The notes beneath the pieces were generated by a model. That model was given only the letters and a program-made list of their open reading frames with translations. It made no database searches and was not told the origin of the DNA. The position numbers were made by a program, and so were the translations under genes. Shown here in pieces: positions 59,471 to 64,000 of a stretch of 64,000 bases of DNA. Each line of letters begins with the position of its first letter. Position 1 is the stretch's first letter. Source of the stretch: Pedobacter polysacchareus (GTDB lineage Bacteria > Bacteroidota > Bacteroidia > Sphingobacteriales > Sphingobacteriaceae); contig NZ_JAHYSS010000007.1 in the NCBI RefSeq assembly GCF_019802255.1, forward strand, positions 62,001 through 126,000. Direction: 5' to 3'.

Positions 59471-59905
59471 ATGAAACTAGATCCTGTAAATATTTTAAAA
59501 GAACACGACCTTAAACATACCAAACAAAGGGTACGTGTGCTGGAAGAAATTGCGCTGGATACGGTAGCAATCTCCCAGCCTGAGCTGGAAAAAAAACTAG
59601 GTAAAGAGATCGATCGCGTTACGCTGTATAGAATCCTCAATACCTACGAAGAAAAAGGAATCGTACACCGGATTATGGACCTCAATGGCACCGCAAACTA
59701 TGCGTTGTGTTCTTCTGCCTGCTCTGAAGACCACCATCATGATGAACATGTGCATTTCAACTGTACCACTTGCGGTAAGATCTATTGCCTTGAAGTAACG
59801 GTGCCTAAAATTAAAATGCCGAATGGCTTTACTGCTAAAACAGTCAACACGACAGCTTATGGCACCTGCGAAAAATGCAACGCACTCATGCCAGTGTCCG
59901 CATAA
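59471..59905 (+). CDS. zur: Fur-family metalloregulator, probably Zur
   Basis: 144 residues. Winged helix ~10-75 (HTKQRVRVLEEIAL; ISQPELEKKLGKEIDRVTLYRILNTYEEKGIVHRI), then metal-binding/dimer part: SEDHHHDEHVHFNCTTCGKIYCLE, with Cys98-x2-Cys101, and GTCEKCNA with Cys133-x2-Cys136 (structural zinc). The His cluster HHHDEHVHF is the regulatory site. Zur, rather than Fur or PerR, is inferred from the neighbours. Last gene of the cluster, which it may autoregulate. Strong terminator follows. Confidence 0.82.
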   Translation: MKLDPVNILKEHDLKHTKQRVRVLEEIALDTVAISQPELEKKLGKEIDRVTLYRILNTYEEKGIVHRIMDLNGTANYALCSSACSEDHHHDEHVHFNCTTCGKIYCLEVTVPKIKMPNGFTAKTVNTTAYGTCEKCNALMPVSA

Positions 59906-59929
59906 AAACAAGAGGCTTTATCCAGCATA

Positions 59930-59970
59930 AAAAAACCGGAAACTTCCATTCGAAGGTTCCGGTTTTTTAT
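59930..59970. terminator. Terminator after the zinc cluster
   Basis: AAAAAACCGGAA (59930-59941) pairs with TTCCGGTTTTTT (59957-59968), and inner CTTC/GAAG extends it. Bidirectional with the convergent dipeptidase gene. Confidence 0.9.
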
Positions 59971-60010
59971 TTTTATCCTGTATTTGAATAGAAATACAGC
60001 TTCAAAAAAT

Positions 60011-61081
60011 CTAGGCCCAGGCTTTATACAAAAAGTTCAGCCAGTTCTTATGAAAAATCAGTTCCAGATCTGCGGCCGAATATCCTTTGGCAGCAAACAT
60101 GGCGACCATCTTTTGCAAGTCGGAGATCGTATCCAGGTCAAAAGGCGATTGCTCTGTTCCAAAAGCGCCATCCAAATCTGATCCGATACCAATATGCCTG
60201 GCATTACCTGCCAACTGGCAGATATGATCCGCATGTTCCACTACTTTTTCTAATCCACAGTTCATTCCTTTTGGTGTAGATACTCCTCTTTGCCAATCAG
60301 GAACAATCATCCAGGCATCTAAAGCCCCACCAATAACGGCTCCTCTATTGATCAATGCCAGAATCTGCTCATCGCTATATTGTCTGTTGTGGTTTACAAA
60401 TGTCCGGCAATTGTTATGACTCGCCCAAACCGGTCCAGAGAAATGATCCAGGGCCTGCCAGAACGCATCATCACATAAATGAGTCGCATCCAGAATGAAG
60501 TTTAACCGCTCCATTTCCTTTAATAAATCCAAGCCCATCTGCCCCATCTTTCCAGTAGCATCGGTTCCATTTGCATATCTGCCGGGACCATAGTGCGCAG
60601 GACCGATAGCTCTTAATCCATATTGATGGGCACGCTCCAGGTAAGAAATGTCGACAATGGAATCTGCCCCCTCTAAGCTTAAAATATAACCGATCGCTTT
60701 CTGATCATTTGAAGTCCCGTCATTCCATAGCTCATAATGGCTTTTCAATTGCTGCGCGTTCCTGATCTGAAACAGTTCACCCGCTTCTTCCATCGCTTTA
60801 TACCAGGCCAGTTGCCCTTGAGTTTGCGCCCAGGCCTGTTCCGGCGAATTCCAGCCAGGAATTAAACTATCAGGTTTCACATATCTCGCAATCTGCGTAG
60901 CCACAACAACCCCAATATTTCCTTTCCTAAGTTCCGGAAATGATACAGTAGACTTTTCACGGTCGGGCTTATCCTTCATCCCTTTTTCTAAAGTTCTGAT
61001 CGTAGTGACTGGCAATCTCAAATCCCTGTTCCATTCCATGGCATTCATGCTAAGGTCCAGGTGGGCATCGATTATAAACAT
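60011..61081 (-). CDS. M19 family membrane dipeptidase
   Basis: 356 residues, no signal peptide. Zinc dipeptidase of the renal dipeptidase family: IIDAHLDLSMN (first metal HxD), SLEGADSIVDI (bridging Glu region), FILDATHLCDDAFWQAL and PVWASHNNCRTF (His ligands), and HIGIGSDLDGAFG (Asp). Cleaves dipeptides, often those containing a D-residue. 12 nt downstream of a RidA-family gene, so co-transcribed. With an Ala-Glu epimerase-like gene nearby (63708) it hints at peptidoglycan-peptide recycling. Confidence 0.9.
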   Translation of the reverse strand: MFIIDAHLDLSMNAMEWNRDLRLPVTTIRTLEKGMKDKPDREKSTVSFPELRKGNIGVVVATQIARYVKPDSLIPGWNSPEQAWAQTQGQLAWYKAMEEAGELFQIRNAQQLKSHYELWNDGTSNDQKAIGYILSLEGADSIVDISYLERAHQYGLRAIGPAHYGPGRYANGTDATGKMGQMGLDLLKEMERLNFILDATHLCDDAFWQALDHFSGPVWASHNNCRTFVNHNRQYSDEQILALINRGAVIGGALDAWMIVPDWQRGVSTPKGMNCGLEKVVEHADHICQLAGNARHIGIGSDLDGAFGTEQSPFDLDTISDLQKMVAMFAAKGYSAADLELIFHKNWLNFLYKAWA

Positions 61082-61093
61082 AGGTTCTAATGG

Positions 61094-61561
61094 TTAAAAT
61101 AATTCAAAAACTGCTTCTACTTCTACTGGGATATTATCCGGCAAAGAGCCCATTCCTACTGCACTTCTTACGCCAATTCCGTTCTCCTGGCCCCAGACCG
61201 CCGCAAATAATTCACTGCAGCCGTTGATAATGTAAGGATGTTTTTCAAAATCTGCAGAGCAATTGACCATTCCCAAAACTTTGATCACTCTTTTCACCAC
61301 ATCAAGACTCCCAAAATTAGTCACAATCGTAGACAACATGGTCAAGCCAACCTGGCGTGCAGCAAGTTTTCCAGCTTCGAGATCCATATCCTCGCCAATC
61401 CTTCCTATAATCAGCGACTGATCTGGCTGCACTGGCCCATGACCTGATAAATATAAATATTTACCATCTACTAAAAACGGTTTATAAATCCCCAACGGTT
61501 TTGGTGCGGGCGGCAATACGAGTTCTAATTTTAAAAATGCTTCTTGGGCTGATAAATTCAT
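61094..61561 (-). CDS. RidA (YjgF/YER057c) family protein
   Basis: 155 residues of the RidA fold with an N-terminal extension: YKPFLVDGKYLYLSGHGPVQPDQSLIIGRIGEDMDLEAGKLAARQVGLTMLSTI carries the family order, and VRSAVGMGSLPDNIPVEVEAVFEL is the conserved C-terminal end. The usual catalytic Arg (RSAVGV.. type) is present. RidA enzymes deaminate reactive enamine/imine intermediates. First gene of an operon with the M19 dipeptidase. Confidence 0.88.
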   Translation of the reverse strand: MNLSAQEAFLKLELVLPPAPKPLGIYKPFLVDGKYLYLSGHGPVQPDQSLIIGRIGEDMDLEAGKLAARQVGLTMLSTIVTNFGSLDVVKRVIKVLGMVNCSADFEKHPYIINGCSELFAAVWGQENGIGVRSAVGMGSLPDNIPVEVEAVFELF

Positions 61562-61775
61562 GGTAATTCAGATAATATTTTCAATTAAAATATGCTTATA
61601 TATAGATAGCAGCGATGGATTAGCTAACCATATCAAATATAGAGTTGTTTTAGAAAAGAACGCGAATTTATTGCAATTATTTTTGCAAAACAAAAAAAAT
61701 CAAACTACAAACATTACTAAAAGCAAACAAAAAAAAGAATTAACACAATAATTTGCAAAAATTATGCACAAAAAA

Positions 61776-61807
61776 AAAGAGGGCATCCTATTCAGGATAC
61801 CCTCTTT
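61776..61807. terminator. Terminator downstream of the SlyD-like gene
   Basis: AAAGAGGG (61776-61783) pairs with CCCTCTTT (61800-61807), and inner ATCCT/AGGAT closes a 4-nt loop. A and T runs on both sides. The remaining 61562-61775 gap is AT-rich, with a TTGCAA-N6-TTGCAA near-match to the Zur boxes at 61671-61688. Confidence 0.88.
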
Positions 61808-61825
61808 CATATCAATTAAGATCTA

Positions 61826-62326
61826 CTAGTGACCTTGGTGACCATCTGCACCGTGTGCATGGCCATGACTTAATTCTTCTTCAGTAGCTTCACGTACAGA
61901 AAGGATTTTACCTGCAAAAATCAGGTTTTTACCAGCCATTGGGTGATTCAAATCTACAGAAACAGTAGTTTCGTGGATTGCAGTTACACCAGCTCTGAAA
62001 TGGTTACCTTGGTTATCTTGCAAAGGAATTACATCACCTACAGCAGGTAATCCAGCTTCTTTGAACATATCGATAGGTAAATCAGCAAAAGCTCCCGGAT
62101 CTAAATCACCGTAACCATCAGCTGCAGAAAGCTCAAAGCTATACTCATCACCAACATTTAATCCAGCCAAATGCTCTTCAAACTTAGGCAACATCATTCC
62201 TGTACCATATAAAAACACAAGCGCATTTTGCTCATCTGCTTTTTCTACGAAAACTTGTTGTCCTTCTTCATTAGTCGTATGCAATTCGTACGTTAATGAT
62301 ACTACTGTATTGGGTTTAATACTCAT
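61826..62326 (-). CDS. SlyD-like FKBP-type peptidyl-prolyl isomerase
   Basis: 166 residues. FKBP domain with the inserted IF (chaperone) flap: VVSLTYELHTTNEEGQQVF, LYGTGMMLPKFEEHLAGLNVGDEYSFELSAADGYGD, FADLPIDMF, VSVDLNHPMAGKNLIFAGKI. The C-terminal tail SHGHAHGADGHQGH is His-rich, as in metal-binding SlyD. Cytoplasmic foldase and possible nickel or zinc chaperone. Monocistronic. A striking pair of palindromes lies 47-87 nt upstream of its start. Confidence 0.9.
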   Translation of the reverse strand: MSIKPNTVVSLTYELHTTNEEGQQVFVEKADEQNALVFLYGTGMMLPKFEEHLAGLNVGDEYSFELSAADGYGDLDPGAFADLPIDMFKEAGLPAVGDVIPLQDNQGNHFRAGVTAIHETTVSVDLNHPMAGKNLIFAGKILSVREATEEELSHGHAHGADGHQGH

Positions 62327-62372
62327 TATGATGTTATTTTAGTTATCAATTTTAATGTTTCATTACCTGTTT

Positions 62373-62413
62373 TTATGCCAAATGGCATATCGGCATTATG
62401 CCATTTGGCATAA
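62373..62413. promoter_or_regulatory. Paired palindromes upstream of the slyD-like gene
   Basis: TTATGCCAAATGGCATA (62373-62389) and its exact reverse complement TATGCCATTTGGCATAA (62397-62413) are separated by 7 nt. Each is itself a palindrome (TATGCCA-2 nt-TGGCATA). This gives either two dimer operators or one 17-bp stem. No T run, so not a terminator. The rest of the 62327-62715 gap shows nothing else. Confidence 0.65.
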
Positions 62414-62715
62414 TTAGTTGGCAAATATAACCAGATTTTTAATATACCTGCTTTGTTTAATCGTCAGGGAATAGAATCTGATTTAAATCCAACAATTAAA
62501 ATGCCTTTATTGTTCGATACAGGCGGTTTAAAAATTTCGCCATCGTACTAAATCCAGGACCAACATCATCGAAAAAAATGATGAATTCATTACCTTAAAA
62601 CAACCTGCGAAAGTGCTTATTAGAATCACTAAGTTTTTGTCTCAGATAAATAACAGAAAAAGCCATAGATGCCCTTATCTTTAACCACAATTAAGAGCCG
62701 ATAATAACATATATC

Positions 62716-62898
62716 ATGATCAGATTAAACAACGACACCCCATCAGAAGTACTTCAAGAAGTAAAAAAGGGAGATTTAGTAACCGATACATTTAGCAAAA
62801 CCGGCCTTGTAGAAGAGATAGAAACCTCTGATGATGGCTTATACAGGATTTATACTTTCCATCTAGTTACTGGCAGAACTATTACCATCAAAAAGTAA
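62716..62898 (+). CDS. Small conserved-looking hypothetical protein
   Basis: 60 residues, no signal peptide. Reads as a small beta-barrel: VLQEVKKGDLVTDTFSKTGLVEEIETSDDGLYRIYTFHLVTGRTITIKK, with alternating hydrophobic strands and Gly turns similar to SH3-like or KOW-like folds. Amino-acid makeup and a clean ATG make it credible. No promoter signature visible. Family unknown. Confidence 0.5.
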   Translation: MIRLNNDTPSEVLQEVKKGDLVTDTFSKTGLVEEIETSDDGLYRIYTFHLVTGRTITIKK

Positions 62899-62961
62899 TT
62901 CCTATTCGCTAAATGAACAATATCCTGCTGAAAATAGAGTTGATTCTGGGGTACATAAAGG

Positions 62962-63615
62962 TTATTCTTGCGAGCCTGCTAGCTTTTCCAACTGCAACTT
63001 CTCTCTAGGATTTTCAAAAGGCGTCATGACCAGATTCTGTGTATGTAAAATACCCAAATACCCCTCCGTATAATCATGTGCAAACACTTTAGCACCGCTG
63101 TTCAACACAAAGTCATTGTCTTCTCCAGTCTGAAAACTTCCAAACGGATGTTCTAGCCAAAATGACTTATTATAAGCCATAGTAGCACCATAAACCCATG
63201 GAGCCGCATTTTTATCGTCTATAAAAGTTTCTCGTTTCCTCAATGCCGGAGCATAAAAATTCACTTGATTTAAGCCGCAAATATCCGCTCCGGAACTTTG
63301 CAAAGCAGTAACCTGCTTCGTTACCCAGTCTTCCGCATACCAATCATCATCGTCCCAATGCACAATAATTTCTCCTTTTGCATGCTGACAAGCCAAATTT
63401 CTGAGTAAGCCAATCGTATGTAAAGGTGCTACCTTAAAATACCTTAGCCTATTTCTATTTAATAAATCTTTCTCTATCGCTATTTCCCCATCATCAACAA
63501 TCACCAATTCCAGGTTTCTATAATCCTGGTGGAGAAAATAATCAATCGCATACTTAACAAAATGAGGGCGGTTTGCTGTTGGCATAATGCAGGAAACCAA
63601 AGGAGAGTTGATCAT
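62962..63615 (-). CDS. GT2 family glycosyltransferase (type I subgroup)
   Basis: 217 residues from ATG 63615. The frame is open to 63699, but that stretch contains the -7 box and palindrome of site G. Same plan as the enzymes at 37198 and 37857: LVSCIMPTANRPHFVKYAIDYFLHQDYRNLELVIVDDG, IGLLRNLACQHAKGEIIVHWDDDDWYAEDW, GEDNDFVLNSGA, LHTQNLVMTPFENPREK. Isolated from other transferase genes but under the same type of promoter. Sugar and acceptor unknown. Confidence 0.85.
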   Translation of the reverse strand: MINSPLVSCIMPTANRPHFVKYAIDYFLHQDYRNLELVIVDDGEIAIEKDLLNRNRLRYFKVAPLHTIGLLRNLACQHAKGEIIVHWDDDDWYAEDWVTKQVTALQSSGADICGLNQVNFYAPALRKRETFIDDKNAAPWVYGATMAYNKSFWLEHPFGSFQTGEDNDFVLNSGAKVFAHDYTEGYLGILHTQNLVMTPFENPREKLQLEKLAGSQE

Positions 63616-63629
63616 TATCGTCGTTTTCC

Positions 63630-63673
63630 TAAAAATAAAAAGAAAGGCATGGCCGGATAGGGACAAATGACAC
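63630..63673 (-). promoter_or_regulatory. Site G: GTGTCATTTGTCCC palindrome plus -7 box (minus strand)
   Basis: Read leftwards, GTGTCATTTGTCCC (63673-63660), 22 nt, then TATTTTTA (63637-63630). The GT2 gene starts at 63615. On the plus strand, TAATTTTA (63682-63689) could be the -7 box for the divergent epimerase gene. Confidence 0.65.
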
Positions 63674-63707
63674 AAAATCGGTAATTTTAAGAAAAACAAG
63701 GACCGCC

Positions 63708-64000
63708 ATGAAGATCAGCCATACAGAAATATATCGCTTTAGCATCCCTATGATCCCATTTGTGATTGCCACTGGGACTATGGATTTCGCACAAAATGTG
63801 CTGATCAGGATCCATACAGATACTGGAATTTACGGAGTGGGCGAATGCTCCGCCTTTCCAATGATTGTAGGGGAAACTCAGGAAACTTGTCTGGCCATGG
63901 CAAAAGTCTTTGCTAAAATACTAATTGGGAAAGATCCACTGGACATCCCAGAGAGAATGAACGATTTGATGGGTTATGCCCACAATGGAACCATCAAAAG
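63708..64000 (+). CDS. Enolase-superfamily (mandelate racemase/dipeptide epimerase-like) protein, partial
   Basis: The first 97 residues are visible; the gene runs off the right edge. MKISHTEIYRFSIPMIPFVIATGTMDFAQNVLIRIHTDTGIYGVGECSAFPMIVGETQETCL is the capping N-terminal domain of the muconate lactonising/mandelate racemase group (GxGE, SAFPxxxGET). The catalytic barrel is outside the window. L-Ala-D/L-Glu (dipeptide) epimerase is the most likely branch, and the nearby M19 dipeptidase agrees with peptide recycling. Divergent from the GT2 gene, sharing the region of site G. Confidence 0.75.
   Translation, partial: MKISHTEIYRFSIPMIPFVIATGTMDFAQNVLIRIHTDTGIYGVGECSAFPMIVGETQETCLAMAKVFAKILIGKDPLDIPERMNDLMGYAHNGTIK

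Noticed and set aside
62373-62413. Terminator interpretation of the large inverted repeat
   Set aside because: No T run follows on either strand, and both arms are internally palindromic, which fits operators better.
63616-63699. Longer N-terminus (28 codons) for the GT2 gene at 62962
   Set aside because: It covers site G and its -7 box, and homologues at 37198 and 37857 start at the equivalent of 63615.
1-64000. Prophage, transposon or genomic island boundaries; tRNA or rRNA genes
   Set aside because: No integrase, transposase, terminal repeats, attachment sites or RNA-gene sequences were recognised on reading both strands.

Overview
The window is a chromosomal segment of a Bacteroidota bacterium, most likely a Pedobacter-like member of the Sphingobacteriaceae. 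The evidence is the gene content: SusC/SusD with a FecI/FecR pair, DUF3822-rsmD, GH130 enzymes, MauE-like and MerC-domain proteins, many secreted beta-barrels and lipoproteins. Recognisable promoters carry the Bacteroidota -7 element TAnnTTTG, and Shine-Dalgarno sequences are rare. No tRNA, rRNA, CRISPR array, integrase or transposase was seen. Family names rest on recognised motifs, not on a search.

Layout. 1-3.5 kb: a mannoside module (truncated GH130 phosphorylase, SSS symporter, divergent AraC regulator with repeated TACTATTTT operator candidates). 3.5-16 kb: mostly core genes (RecD-like helicase, DUF3822-rsmD, coaD, NUDIX, pyrE, clpB, two MFS transporters). 16-21 kb: two GT4 glycosyltransferases facing a GH130 enzyme. 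21-29 kb: secreted or envelope proteins (beta-barrel, C1 peptidase, S9 peptidase, tandem polysaccharide deacetylases). 23.8-40.2 kb: scattered glycosyltransferases (GT2, GT10, GT-A-like) and a family of 81-98 residue cysteine-containing small proteins, interleaved with housekeeping genes (nitroreductase, GreA-like protein, YbiT-type ABC-F). 40.2-51.1 kb: ECF sigma, anti-sigma, SusC, SusD, two proteins sharing a domain, an NHL-repeat lipoprotein and a beta-barrel. 51.1-55.7 kb: a block of repeated structured RNA, an N-terminally short rhamnosidase-like protein, a tandem-domain GT2, a Crp/Fnr regulator and a MauE-like protein. 55.7-60 kb: a probable Zur-controlled zinc-acquisition cluster. 60-64 kb: RidA and M19 dipeptidase, SlyD-like isomerase, another GT2, and the start of an enolase-superfamily epimerase.

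Main observation. A palindrome close to GGGTCATTTGACCC occurs seven times (23801, 30171, 35420, 36133, 38871, 55193, 63660). In six cases a -7-like TAnnTT box begins 20-23 nt downstream, most often 22, which places the palindrome centre near -41, the usual position of a class II Crp/Fnr activator site. All seven lie before the GT2 and GT10 genes, the small Cys-protein genes or the mauE-like gene. One lies between a Crp/Fnr-family gene and the mauE-like gene. I read this as a dispersed regulon joining surface-glycan or protein-glycosylation enzymes to a family of small proteins of unknown function. Three of those proteins have duplicated 5' leaders that end in a base-pair-conserving hairpin just before the start codon.

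Second observation. The 658-nt gap at 51130-51787 holds four hairpins of one design whose arms change sequence but keep pairing, plus two copies of a ~229-nt unit. This points to an undescribed structured RNA.

Third observation. In the zinc cluster, two boxes of the form TTGCAA-N5-TTGCAA directly abut perfect TAnnTTTG promoters, which suggests Zur operators.
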